From NCBI GenBank assembly GCA_028564705.1, contig JAPXFQ010000178.1:242228-306227 (forward strand): 64,000 nucleotides of DNA. The letters run 5' to 3'. This document shows, in pieces, positions 32,641 through 43,810 of this stretch. Source of the DNA: Apricaphanius iberus (taxonomy: Eukaryota > Chordata > Actinopteri > Cyprinodontiformes > Aphaniidae). The notes beneath the pieces were generated by a model, which made no database searches, was not told where the DNA came from, and was given only the letters and a program-made list of their open reading frames with translations. A program made the position numbers and the translations under genes. Positions within the stretch are counted from its first letter, which is position 1, and each line of letters opens with the position of its first letter.

Positions 32641-33419
32641 CGGAAATAATGGCAGAGTTTTTCTTTCACAGAGCTTATGTGACAAATTAAATTTTTTTTC
32701 CTTAGATACAGTCTTGAAAATAAGGTCTTCTACTTGCTTCCTTTCTGTCTCAGTTCCTTGTTCTTTCCCCCCATGTTCAAACATCCTGGTGCCATTCAGT
32801 GTGTTTACATGCAGCAAGAGAAAGTTTAATTATTACCTTAGTGCGACTGAAATCAGACTTTTGAAATGCATGTATACACCTTAGTCCGGCTTGAATTGAA
32901 CCCAAACTGGAGATCCAGAAACTCGACTAAACTACTCAGATAATGCGATTGGGAATCTGACTTCTCTGCAACAAACCCCCCCTGCCCCTGTGTTGGCAAA
33001 AAGGCTGTTATATTTCTTCTGTTCTTTATTATTTCCACACAGCTGCTAAAACAACTTTGGGTGATATAAAATCAGGAGGGAAATGAAGATGTGTGTGATC
33101 TCATATGAAAAATAATAACAAATGCAACTAAGGTAGAAATAACCAAAATATATGAATAAACTTAACATTTGGATATCAGCAGGTGTATTAAACATCACAT
33201 AAATCAAATGTAATACAGACTACAAATATAGACTACGGTCTGCAAACAAAAGTCTGTAATGTGAACATCAGGAACAAATGCTCTTATGCTCTTGTGAAGT
33301 AGCTATGTCAGCTACTTCCGCTAATGAATTAGAAAAATTTAAGTCTGAAAACATCACTTTAACGGAATAATGCACAATTTAACCCAGCAGTAACTCACAA
33401 TGAAATGTACTGAAGCTAT
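32641..33419. other. Unassigned, possible MITE end at 32795
   Basis: GTGTTTACATGCAGCAAGAG at about 32799 and a second ATGCATGTATACACC at about 32866 resemble MITEs that begin GTTTACATGCA, but the far end was not found. The rest is AT-rich with no gene. Confidence 0.35.
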
Positions 33420-33600
33420 ATAGAGAGCCATCAACGCTCACAAAGCGAGTAGTTTGACGCATATACACAGCAGACAAAGTATAAGCTGAAGTTTGCAAAG
33501 CTTGTAGGCGGGCCTTTCTCTGCCGGATGTGTTAAAGACTAACAGATCGTGGTTGGCTACACAACGTCGACGTCGGGCAACGTCACTACAGTGAGATGCT
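33420..33600 (+). repeat. Harbinger-derivative fragment
   Basis: GTAGTTTGACGCATATAC, GGCGGGCCTTTCTCTGCCGG and ACAACGTCGACGTCGGGCAA match parts of the 23229 and 37955 elements in the same order, but only about 180 bp survive. Confidence 0.6.
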
Positions 33601-34131
33601 CTTGTCCACACGTAGACGGGTATTTAACAAAAATGAAACAAAAAAACACACACACAAAAAAAAACGATTTTTCTGACATTTTGGCGTGTCATCCACATAT
33701 AAAGGCAGATTTTCAGCACCAAAAACATTCTTTTTAAAAACTCCGGCCAAAGTGAAGATCAGCATTTTCTCTGTTTCCAGTGTCTGCATGTGGACAGCGC
33801 GTGTCCACTACAAAAAAAATCCTCCAACATCATTTGTGCGACATATATTTCCACTCAGAAACAACATCCGTGCCTTCAGAGCTTTGTTGCATCGAACAAC
33901 TGTGGTGCATTCAAGAAATGTTTGAAATGTATGGAAAGTTCCACAACGTAGGACATTGAAAGCGTTTAAAAAAACCCACAGAAAATAATACCACAAGCCA
34001 TACATTTCTGTTTCATGGAGTTTGGCGATCAAAGTTCAGTGCATACTAAATATGCCCAACTTATTTTTTACAAATTACTAAAACAAAACAAAAAAAAATC
34101 ACAAAAAATTATATTCTCTATTAGGGCTGCA
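33601..34131. other. MITE-like stretch with CA/A-rich microsatellite
   Basis: GTCCACACGTAGACGGGTAT (33604) and two facing motifs (GTGTCATCCACATATAAAGG near 33689, GTGTCCACTAC near 33801) suggest a small foldback MITE; no TSD was set. An A/CA-rich run lies at about 33640-33665. Confidence 0.35.
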
Positions 34132-35248
34132 ACAAACGATTATTTGGATAATTGATGAATTGGATGGGGTCTCGACTCGATTAATCGAATAAGCGGGACT
34201 AATTTTAAAAAGTGTTATGAAAGTGTTTTTTTTTCTCCTTCCTTCACTTTACTTAACAACAGAATATTATTAAAAACAGTTCAATAGTTTGCAAAACATC
34301 ATGCTATCACCTCAAATGTCTTACAGCTGTTGAAATATTTAATAAACAATTTTGGCATAAATCAACATAAACACAAGTAGCACAATAGATCTTAAAACAT
34401 TCTTCACAGTCATGCATAACCAAATACATGATAACGTAATCATAGCTTAGTGTTTATGAGACCTTTTATTTTGATTAGTGCAGTCGGCCAGGATGTGGCG
34501 CGTAATGCTTTTATTGTGAAGACATGGAGCTGATGTATTGGAGTGAGAAAGCTTGACTGCTGTAGGTGAAGTACGGGAGAGAGAGAAAATAAAGTGCCTT
34601 TCGAGTTCACGGCTGTCGTCCTTTCTTCCCATGAAGCTTTTATAACGTCAGGGATCATACTCACCATACGCTCTGTTGCAATTGCTAAAAAAGCAACAAC
34701 TTCTGTACTGTCGATCAATGCATGCTGCTCACGGTTTCTCTAGCCATGCATGGTGAGCTGGATGGAGAGCAGAAATGCACCATACGCTTACAGACTTCTC
34801 TTGCAGAGACTCTACGATTCATTACTTTAAAAGTAACAGTTTTTCACAACTAAAGCAGAAACTGAGCTCTCCCCTTCCTCACTGATGACTCAGACATGCT
34901 GCCGTTTAAGATGCTGCATAATCACCTGTACTCCAATGTCATGCAAGTTCGGACTTACAAATGTTGCAGGTACACGTGAGGAACACGTTTAAAATAAAGT
35001 ACTCCCAAACTTCTGACGTTTTTATTGTCTTAGGTCTACCTGCTCCTGCAATGCTCCGCTGCAGCCTACAACCTTTGTGACGAGTTGCTTGTTAGGAATG
35101 TTAAAGGTTACACAGGAAAAAAAAGTTGTGCGACTGGCGACCAAATTAGACCTTGTAATCACATTAGACAATTAATTGATGACGAAGTTTAGTTGCCAAC
35201 GCTTTTTATCATCGAATTTGATTTAATCGATTCGTTGTTGCAGCCCTA
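34132..35248 (-). mobile_element. hAT element with perfect 8-bp TSD
   Basis: TTCTCTAT at 34124-34131 and 35249-35256 is an exact TSD. Ends TAGGGCTGCAACAAACGATT and (reverse complement) TAGGGCTGCAACAACGAATC. 1117 bp. The minus strand carries a BED-finger remnant (separate entry). The exact TSD suggests a fairly recent insertion. Confidence 0.92.
34870..35040 (-). pseudogene. BED zinc-finger exon remnant
   Basis: Minus-strand reading: KTSEVWEYFILN, then CNICKSELA (Cx2C), a stop, and in a shifted frame MQHLKRQHV (the paired His residues). Order and spacing fit a hAT BED finger. The frameshift and stop make it non-functional. Confidence 0.7.
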
Positions 35249-35279
35249 TTCTCTATTAATTACATTTTCTTGGCCTCTC

Positions 35280-35460
35280 AGAACCAATAATTCCCCGTTT
35301 CCACTAGTGCCAGTACAGTACAGAACGGGACCCTTTGGTGTGTTTCAATTACCTGCGTCCGTTCCGAACCGAGCCCAGCCGACCCCTTTTTTGAGACTAC
35401 TTCTGTCTTGGTTCCAAGCGTGCCGAAGCGACCCAAAACGCCCACCTATGGACTGATTTG
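35280..35460. repeat. MITE-like repeat (CCGTTTCCACTAGTGCCAGTA)
   Basis: CCGTTTCCACTAGTGCCAGT then AACGGGACC and GTTCCGAACCGAGCCCAGCC resemble a common fish MITE whose bodies contain the GGTTCGG/CCGAACC motif. Only one end is clear. Confidence 0.45.
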
Positions 35461-35829
35461 TCCGGTAACATGATATCCCTGTCACTCCTCCTCTGGAGTT
35501 GTTTGTTTGTCTCAGAGTAAGCTAAAGTTTAACGTTTCTAATAAGCAGCACACTGCAGTTAACTGCAAGCAGCCTAAAATTAAAAAGGAATCAGTGTGAG
35601 TCACGAATTATATACGTTTCAAATAACGTTGGAATCTTGGGATCTTTGGGTCTTATTATATTGATATGTTTTGTCTACTTGAGATGTTTCTGGTTCTAAA
35701 GTGATAGTTGTTGAACAACGGGATAAAAGTCTCTTAACCAAGGTCTTCTGGCTGAAACCGGCTGCAGCCTACGTTCATTATATATATATATACCCCCCGG
35801 GCCCCCCACCCCGGCGCCAAATAAAATTG
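35461..35829. other. Unassigned, with TA microsatellite
   Basis: TA repeat at about 35781-35793 followed by a C-rich block just before the L2 fragment. No gene. Confidence 0.4.
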
Positions 35830-35957
35830 CCTTGTGGGTTCCCCCAAAGCTCCATCCTGGGACCTCTACTGTTTAATATCCACATGCTCCCACTAACCCA
35901 GATTATAACAGCCAATAAGATTAGTTACTTTACCTATGTAGCTTACACTCAGCCTTA

Positions 35958-36826
35958 AACCTAGTTTATGCTTATGCGTTTTGACGGAGACGGATTGACG
36001 CAACGCCATTATCCCTCAACGCAAGGACTCTCCGTCACCTACGCAAGGAGTAGAGGCCCAAATTTTAACTATCCGTCTCCATCGACGGATAGCGTATGCA
36101 TCTGATTGATCAGTTTCAGTAACAGCCAGAGGTCGCTTCACCAGAACGGGGATCTACAGTCGCTCTAATCAATAGTTAATGCAGCGTTTGGCCACTACAT
36201 GCTTTATATTGAAAGGATAATTTATCTAATCTGTTGTAAGCCTGTGAATATTCTCATTCATCCAGGTCATGGTTATCTCAAGGAAATTTCAATCAAACGC
36301 AACTGGACTTGGTAATTTGTCTTGGAAGACGTTTCACCTCTTATCCAAGAGGCTTCATCAGTTCATGGTCGCTGCTGACCAGGCTGGGACTGGTCCAACT
36401 AACTGGTGTGGAGACTAAAAGACAAATTACCAAGTCCAGTTGCGTTTGGTGATTTTGAACACAAGGAGGTGTAGGAAAACAACAAAAAAACAGCTGTTTT
36501 TTGGTTTCCACGTGTTTCTAGAGTATTCTATAATCAGCACTTCTAGTAAAAAGCTTTATAGCTTAATCAAAACGTACTTTCTGTCATTCATTGCTCCTTG
36601 AGGAAGAAATGAGTTCACAAGCCTGGAAAAAAACAGAAGAGGCGCTGTGTGATATTAGGCGGAGACGCCATGAAAACTTAGCTCCCCCTGCTGTCCTGGT
36701 CGAGTAACGCTGAAAAAAACAATAGAGAATGGAGTGGAAGAGCGGAGTACTATAAACAGAAAACGTCTCCATCAATACGTCTGCTTCTGAGTGCAAATTT
36801 GCGGTCGTAGAAGCATAAACTAGGCT
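35958..36826 (-). mobile_element. PIF/Harbinger MITE, full copy with insert
   Basis: TTA at 35955-35957 and 36827-36829 is the Harbinger TSD. TIRs AACCTAGTTTATGCTT and AGCCTAGTTTATGCTTC. Apart from the 227-bp insert at 36236-36462 it matches 42086-42723 in the opposite orientation. No transposase, so it would need one supplied in trans. Confidence 0.88.
36236..36462. repeat. 227-bp insert with a perfect 29-bp inverted repeat
   Basis: Absent from the other full MITE copy. 36294-36322 and 36420-36448 are exact reverse complements over 29 bp (starting CAAACGCAACTGGACTTGGT), with a loop of 97 bp. GGAAGACGTTTCACCTCTTA followed by CCAAGAGGCTTCATCAG is a sequence seen at the ends of some fish Penelope-like elements; that link is from memory and weak. 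Confidence 0.75.
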
Positions 36827-37268
36827 TTATATTACAATGTCAACAGGTGAATTTGAACCAATGAAACCCCTAAGTGTATGCAATAAACAAATTAATAGCT
36901 GGGTGTCCCATAACTTTATCCATCTGAACAAAAACAAAACTGAAGTAATTATTTTTAGACCTAAAGAGGAACGATCCAGAGTCAGCGCACAGCTTCAGTT
37001 AATCCAGCTAGAAACTACTGATCAGGCCTGAAATCTAGGTGTACTAATGGACTCAGACTAGAACCTCCAGGGTCACATAAAGGGAATACCCAGGTGAGCT
37101 TTCTATCACCTGAGGAACATTTCTAGAATCAAAGGACTGATTACACAAGGAGACCTAGAAAAACTCATCCATGCATTTATCTCTAGCCGCCTTGATTACT
37201 GTAACAGTATCTTCACAGGTCTTCCTATAAAATCAATCACACAGCTGCAGCGGCTCCAGAATGCTGGT

Positions 37269-37880
37269 AGTTTGGTGGAGCCATTGCCAGGCCTGGGTCA
37301 TGTTGCGGCCAACTCCTCCTCCAGAGAGACTGTCCGGCTGAGAGAGCTGTTCATGGCTCACTTATCGGAGGAGGGAGCGGTGCCTTGGCAGCCAAGAGCA
37401 TGTCCTATTTGAAGGCCCTGTGACTTCTCCACAACAGCTTCTTTAAAATCCACCTTCAAACCTAGTATAAGCTTTCCTGTCTAGAAAATATATGTTAATA
37501 TATAATTAAACTAAATACTGTTTAAATCAGATTATGTGACAATAATTGCTGTGTGGTAGAACTATTCCAGACTCCTAATTGGTTGAAGCAGCGAAACTGA
37601 CACCAAAGTTAATACTTTTCAACTTCATCAGCAGATGCAAAAACGCCTGTGACACGGGAATTCACAAAATTCACCACAGAAAACTACATGCATATTTTCT
37701 GATGTGCGTGAAACACCTCATTGGCACAAAACTGAAGCACAAATGAGCCGTTGAGGATGTTGGACACCCAATGATGCGACGTTGGACACACTGACGTGCG
37801 TCAGTGACCTTCTACATTGGCTAAACCTGAAAACCTGACGCCCACAACGATTCAGGCAAGTTTTATTTGAATGCACAGTT
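37269..37880. other. Unassigned stretch within the L2 region
   Basis: 37269-37410 has a coding-like frame without a known motif (GHVAANSSSRETVRLRELF). 37490-37880 is AT-rich. It could be part of the L2 C-terminus or another insertion. Confidence 0.3.
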
Positions 37881-37955
37881 ACACTGGCTCCCTGTAGCTC
37901 AGAAAATAGACTTCACATTACTCATACTAGTTTCTATTAAGCATTGAACGGTTTA

Positions 37956-38595
37956 TGGTGCATTCACACCGCACATTTTGTCTGCGTCAGGCAACGCATT
38001 CAAAGAATGTAGTTTGACGTATGTACTTTTTGGCTTCCATAGCCTGCTTCTGAGGAAAAAACAGCGCGTGGGCGGGGCTTCCTCTGTTGACATACGTTCT
38101 GAACTATGGTGGATTGTAACTGGAAAGTGGCTTGGCTTTATTTGCTAGATAAAGCTAGACAACGTCGACATCGGGTGCATCAGTGCTCATTCTTCAGATG
38201 TGTTCTGAGTTTGGGGAGTTTAACCATTTGCTCCAGGAGCTGCTTATGGGTGAGGTTAGCTTTTTACGACCTCCTCGGCCGCATTGAAGCTTAAATCTCC
38301 TACCAGGAGACCAACTACAGGTTCTCTGTTCCTCCTTAGGAGCGCCTGTCCATCTGTCTTCGGCCGGTGTTATTTCTGACTTTTGAAATCTGCGTTTGTT
38401 GAAAATGTTTTCACTGTACCCGCGCTTCATTCAAGATACGTGTATAATGACATAACTACTGTGAGATGCTCTGATTGGTTGCTGCACTGCGTTAACTGCG
38501 TTGGGTCCGTCAAAAGTTCAGCTAGCTGAACTTCTGCGTTGCTGCGTTGCCGTATGAAACGCAAGTGAAGTTGACTGAGCCAACGTTTACCTTCT
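37956..38595 (+). mobile_element. Harbinger derivative with HARBI1-like scrap
   Basis: Begins TGGTGCATTCACACCGCAC and ends about CTGAGCCAACG, with TTTA on both sides, consistent with a TTA TSD. Encodes FGEFNHLLQELLMGEVSF and YQETNYR-like pieces of the N-terminal half of a Harbinger nuclease. Relative to 23229-23720 it lacks about 25 codons between GEVSF and the following segment. It separates L2 coding sequence from the L2 3' UTR. Confidence 0.7.
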
Positions 38596-39353
38596 CTAAT
38601 GCATTTTTTTTATTCTTGCTTCATGATGTTTTATGTATCTCATGTCTCATTCTGGCTGTTTTTACTGTACATCCATTTACATCTAATTGCCGTTTTTATT
38701 TTTTATTTCTCTAATGTTTAAAATCCTTTTCCTGCTTTTTTCTTGTAATTTTTACTGTCCATGCTTTTATCATATATTTAGTTTATTTCTTTACCAACAA
38801 ATCATGTAAAACACCTTTATCACCTTGTTGTTGAATGTGGCTAAACAAATAAAAATTGCCTTGCCTTCACAAAATATTTGACATTGCAGCTGTTACAGCC
38901 ACCTGTGTTTTACAGTGCTTACACCCCAAACGCGACAGACGCGACCATAGAGTCCGGTTTACATGTAAAGTCAATGGAGGAGTGCGATTAAGCGCGACAA
39001 GGACCACGTCAGAAGCAGATTAGCATCGTCAAGAAGTTTTTCTGCCTGATTTACACAACCAAGTAGTGCAGCTGATGCGTTTCAGGCGCAACCCAAAATA
39101 CACGCTGCATTTTATGTCGCAGAAGTCGGAGAAATCTCAACTACTGCTTCAACTTGCGCCATAACAACCAATCAGCTGAGGGGTGTCAGTGATGCTGGGA
39201 CTGAGTGAATGGAGTCAACATCAGCAGGACAGGTAAACTGATAAACACCATGGCAAATCACCCTGAGCTACATGACACCAGCTGTTTTATATAGAGAGAC
39301 AGAAATAAAAAAAATAAACATTATAAAGAGGTTAAACTAGTTAGACAGTGAAT

Positions 39354-40339
39354 TAGGGGTGGGAATCTTACAACATCTCACGATTCAATTCGATTCTGAT
39401 TCGATTCAGAAACGATTCTCGATTCAGAAGCGATTCTCGATTCAAATAAAAATAAATTCTTAATCAATACTCTTTCATTCATCATTTGTGTTTGTAATAC
39501 ACACAACTTGATCTGTCAAGTGTCTGTGATGAGGTGAGCCATGAATGTGATAGGGCATCAACACAAAATGGATTTTACAATGTTGAGAGAAGGGAACTGG
39601 TTCAAAAGTAACAAGACATGAAATTGCAACTGGACTTCCAAGACCTTTTAAACAAAATTTCTAGTATTGAAAAAAAAAGCTGGTATGTTTTAAGAAGAAA
39701 AAAATAATTATATGTACTTTGTTTGTTCTTTGGTATGTAGTAGAAAATACATTGAAAATATTTAGTATGCAACAAATGTTGCTTATCAACCATCATTAAA
39801 AAGAAATGTATGGCTTATGTTATTATTTTCATTGTTTTTGTTAGAAGTTTTAAAAGTCCTAACGTTATTGAACTCAGCATATATTTCGGACTTCCTTGAA
39901 AGTGCCACAGGTGTGCAGCGCTGCTGGATGTTTATTTGTAGCTTATAAAGAAAGATCGCTCTTATATACTTGCAGATTTATAAAAAACATAAAAAATAAA
40001 ACTTTAGCCAAGGGTGTCATTGGCATGGAGAAGACCTTTTAGACAGCCCAAACATTTACCTTCAGCAAAGACGGGGCGGGCTGGATTTCTCTTTCGTCTT
40101 TCATGCTGAAGCTTTAGCCTGGCGGCTACAGCTAGCTAGCGCTAGCTAGCCAACGGCGCATCAAACCTGTCAATGCGACGGTGGCCGTTGGATGACAAAC
40201 ACTACGCGAAGCGAAAATGTAAAAAGGTTCAGAAAACATATTTTTTGAGAATATGTTCTCAAACATTTCGGATCGATTCTGAATCTTGTTAAATAGGAAT
40301 TGAGATTCAAACGTGAAACGATTTTTCCTCACACCCCTA
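39354..40339. mobile_element. Nested hAT element 1
   Basis: Exact TSD CAGTGAAT at 39346-39353 and 40340-40347. Ends TAGGGGTGGGAATCTTAC and (reverse complement) TAGGGGTGTGAGGAAAAATC. 986 bp, with ATTCGATTC-type repeats near the ends. The related copy at 43811-44670 shows the same surrounding sequence without this insertion (GGAATGCTCTTAAGAGG near 44022). Confidence 0.9.
40131..40150. repeat. 20-bp perfect palindrome
   Basis: GCTAGCTAGC followed by its own reverse complement, inside nested hAT 1. Confidence 0.95.
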
Positions 40340-40418
40340 CAGTGAATGCTCTTAAGAGGTTTGTGGGTGGCTCTTAAAAGAGCTGTTGTGGCAGCAAAAC
40401 AGCTTCTCACCCGGACAC

Positions 40419-41312
40419 TAGGCCTGGGCGGTATACCAGTTCATACTGAAAACCGGTGTTTATTTTCGTTATGATATGAATTTTTAATATACCCCTATAC
40501 CGGTTGAATAGCTAGGACAACTTCCGGAAGGTTTAATGAGGGGAAGTATTTCAGCCAGGATCGATTTTACTGCTACGCGCTCTTCAACACAGTTTAGAAA
40601 ATAACGTTTTTAACTAAGTACACCTGCTGGCAGGAGCAAAGCACACAATTCTGATGAAGTAATTCCAAAAAAGAGTAGTCTTGTCTATAGTTTAAAAAGG
40701 TAATCGGCTTTAAAATGTCAGACGAGAACCGAACGGCATACCTTTTACAAACGCTGTTGAGAGTAACCAGTAGGGGGAAGTGTTGAGCACTATTTGACCG
40801 TCTGTAGGGAAATGCGGTCAACGGCGGCAAAACCAGTAGGAAAGAAATCATTAATAGCTGTAAATATGTTTCATATACCATCTACGATACTTCTGCCGTC
40901 TTTTTTTCTGTTGTTATCTGAATATTAACCATCTAATAATCACGTACGGTCACCATATTTATTTTACTTCTTTGGCAAAATTTGATCTGAGTCTATACTC
41001 TGCCCCTAAACGGGATTCTTCAGTACTACATGCAAAGCAATTAGAAGATGCAATTTGTTGCTTACGCCAACGTGAGGTTTAAAAATATTATACATTCAGC
41101 CTTAGAACATCAAGAATGCCTACTAGAATCATAATAATTTTAATTATTTTCATATAATTCACCTGTGTATGAAAAAACGTGATGCAGTCCATATGGCTAT
41201 GGGCTATTTAAAGCACATTTTTACCGTTAAATACCATAACCGTACCGTAATACCGACATGGTTTTTTTTTAAATACCGTGATATGAACATTTTGCCATAC
41301 TGCCCACCCCTA
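40419..41312. mobile_element. Nested hAT element 2
   Basis: Exact TSD CCGGACAC at 40411-40418 and 41313-41320. Ends TAGGCCTGGGCGGTATACC and (reverse complement) TAGGGGTGGGCAGTATGG. 894 bp. An older, left-truncated relative is at 21606-22440. Confidence 0.92.
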
Positions 41313-41732
41313 CCGGACACTCAGACCTGATATTGTTTCCACCAAAGCACGTCCCACGCCACTCACATGTAAACTTTTACCAACAGCAGACAGATGGACA
41401 GCCGCTCAGCGTGGTAGTTGGTGTGGCGGTGGGGAAAAGCTTGGGCCTTTGCGGTATCAGCGGGCCCAACATTTAACGTGGTCAGCTCACAGACTAGAGT
41501 CCACTGGGAGCTCTCGGAGGGTCGGGGGAAGGAGGGAGAGAGGAGGAGGAGGGCAGCAGAGCGGTCCTGGTCAGGATACTTCCACATTTCCGGTTCACAC
41601 GCGTGAAAATGGCATATTTTTAAAGTGCCGCCAGTTGCTTTGGACACGCTTCAAGGTGCAAATGTGCAAGTGACCAGCTGGGGGCGTGTCACTCTTCTTG
41701 GTCGCTTCTATCGCGTTCTGTGTATAAGCACC

Positions 41733-42085
41733 GTGTTTTATTAATTTTGTTTGTGAATACTTTCAGTTGCACGTCAAAGCCTGCCTGCATCCTTAGCAGC
41801 CCGCTCGCCCTCCCTCCCTGATCAGGAACAGGTGTAACTTTTCAGGAGGGCTGGAGCTCCTGATTCGTCTCCATCAGCCTCATCTTCAGTTGTGGAGCAG
41901 CTTGACTCAGTGCTGTTTTGCCCCAGAGCCTGCCACCATTTCTCTGCTTAAGTTTGGTTAGAACCTTGGTTTAGTGCTGTTCTTTATTTTTGTTTCATAT
42001 TGATAACACATTTTGTCATTTAGTTAAAAAGACAGCACTTTAAGTTTTTTTGTTTTGTGGCCCATTTTATTTATGGCTTCTCTTA
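41733..42085. other. Spacer between hAT and Harbinger MITE
   Basis: Begins with the right TSD of the 38913 hAT and ends with TTA (42083-42085), the left TSD of the MITE. No gene or other repeat was recognised. Confidence 0.5.
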
Positions 42086-42723
42086 AGCCAAGTTTATGCT
42101 TCTCCGACCCCAAAGTTGCACTCAGACGCAGACGTATTGACAGAGATGTTGTTCGTTTTAAGTAGTCCGTGTTTTCCTCTCCACATATTGTTTTTTCAGC
42201 ATTGCTTGATCAGGACAGCAGGGGGCGCTAACTTTTCATGGTGTCTCTGCCTACTATCACAGCGCCATTTCAGTTTCTTTTAGGCTTGTGAACACATTTC
42301 TTCGTCAAGGAGCAATGGACGACAGAAAGTAAGTTCTGATTAAGCTGTAAAGCTTTTTACTAGAAGTGCAGCTCGTAGAATCCTCTAGAAACGCATGGAA
42401 ACAAACACAGCAGTCAGTTTTGTGGTTTCCCTACACCTCCTTTAACAGATTAGATAAGTTATCCTTTCAATATAAATCCTGTAGTGGCCAAACGCTGCAT
42501 TAACTACTGATTACAGCGACTATAGAGCCCCGTTCTGGTGAAGCGATCTTTGGCTGTTACTGAAACTGACCAATCAGATGCAAACGCTCTCCGTCGACGA
42601 ATAGTTAAAATTTGGGCCTCTACTCCATGCGTCCTTGCATAGGTGACAGAGAGCCCTTGCGTTGACGGATATTAGCGCTGCATCAATCAGTCTCCGTCAA
42701 AACGGAGAAACATAAACTAGGCT
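42086..42723 (+). mobile_element. PIF/Harbinger MITE, complete 638-bp copy
   Basis: TTA at 42083-42085 and 42724-42726. Left AGCCAAGTTTATGCTTCTCC, right (reverse complement) AGCCTAGTTTATGTTTCTCC. The interior is shared with 7471-7648 and 35958-36826. No coding sequence. Confidence 0.9.
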
Positions 42724-42727
42724 TTAT

Positions 42728-43805
42728 GGTGTATTCAGACCAGAAAAGTCCTTTAGTCCGGACCAAACAACCGGACTAAAGGATTGTATTCAGACTGTTA
42801 ACTTTTGCAAGTGGACCATATTTTGTAAACACATCCACATGTGTGACGATCGTTGTTGCTATTGGACAGCAATGACGTGGGCGTAACTAAGCACAAAGAC
42901 CCAAAGATGGATGTAAACACCAGCAAAATCATATGGATATCAGAGCTGCAGGATGGATGCGAGGGCGAAGAAACGCGGAGGAGAACCGGAGCAAGATTAC
43001 AAGGCTGGGAGGTGAGCAGTGAGCAGGTGGCTGTTAGCACCGGGGCTAATAGCCGGCAGCGAGAGCTTCGGCAGAATGAAGCCGGAGAGTGACGGAGCAG
43101 GCGGACTGGATCGGAGTTTTCAAGATGTGTGGTGATGCAGTTTGTTGAACTGATGCGTGGTTACGATCAGAGGCAAGGTTGGAACATTGACTGAGCGATG
43201 AGTGGTAAGTGCAGGAGTCTTCAGACTGAAGCTAATGTCCTGTCCTGTTAATCTACTGCTCAGTTGTTTATTCTGAGAAAACTGTCCTGTCTGTGTCGTG
43301 ACATCCGAACAATTGTGTGTCTGAGCAGCTCATTCAATGCAAGTTTTCCAATACTCTGTTTGAAATTTTGGAAAAGTGAATGCGTGCAGTAACCCGAAGG
43401 AGACGATGTGCTCTGCTTGCGCTGACCCCCGACATGCTAGCAGAATGATTAAACAGAAGACAAAGATCAGGAATAAACATTCACTACAGCATACGGGATA
43501 TTGATTTGAGGCGCTGTGAGTCAAACACGAGGGTTAAATAATATGAATAATTTGACAAAAAGGCGCATGTATTGTGGAGTTGGTTCAGATCGAGACTATT
43601 TGTATTCAGACCTGAAGCGAAGCGAACCTCTGTCTGATTGGAACCGGACCGAGACCACCTAAAAGTGTTGGTCTCGGTCCGGTTCTCTGATCTGCAGCAG
43701 GATTCGTTTGTGTGTATTCACACCTGCATAAAAGGTCCAGACCAGCGTTCCAAACGAACTCTGGTCCGTTTAAAGTGGACTACACAGTGCAGGTCTGAAT
43801 ACACC
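42728..43805. mobile_element. TIR element, about 1.08 kb, superfamily unknown
   Basis: Left GGTGTATTCAGACCAGAAAA and right (reverse complement) GGTGTATTCAGACCTGCACT share 14 exact bases. It starts one base after the Harbinger TSD, and no TSD of its own was identified. The interior has CGGTCC/GGACCG motifs near both ends (foldback-like) and no recognised transposase. Confidence 0.7.
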
Positions 43806-43810
43806 CTAAC

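Larger units (their letters stand above)
35830..38875 (+). mobile_element. L2-like LINE split by two Harbinger elements
   Basis: Pieces in order: RT (35835-35957) with CGFPQSSILGPLLFNIHMLP and an active-site region degraded from YADD to YVAY; RT continuation (36830-37268) with [10 protein letters not shown] and FISSRLDYCNSIF; a short piece HWLPVA-like (37880-37955); and the 3' UTR ending TAAACAAATAAAAATTGCCT (38600-38875). The gaps are Harbinger elements at 35958-36826 and about 37956-38595. The stretch 37269-37880 has no clear L2 match. Confidence 0.8.
38913..41732. mobile_element. hAT element containing two further hATs
   Basis: GTGTTTTA at 38905-38912 and 41733-41740 is an exact 8-bp TSD. 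Ends CAGTGCTTACACCCCAAACG and (reverse complement) GGTGCTTATACACAGAACGC. Two complete hATs sit inside at 39354-40339 and 40419-41312; removing them and their extra TSD copies leaves about 0.92 kb. A related copy lies at 43811-44670. No transposase frame was recognised. Confidence 0.85.
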
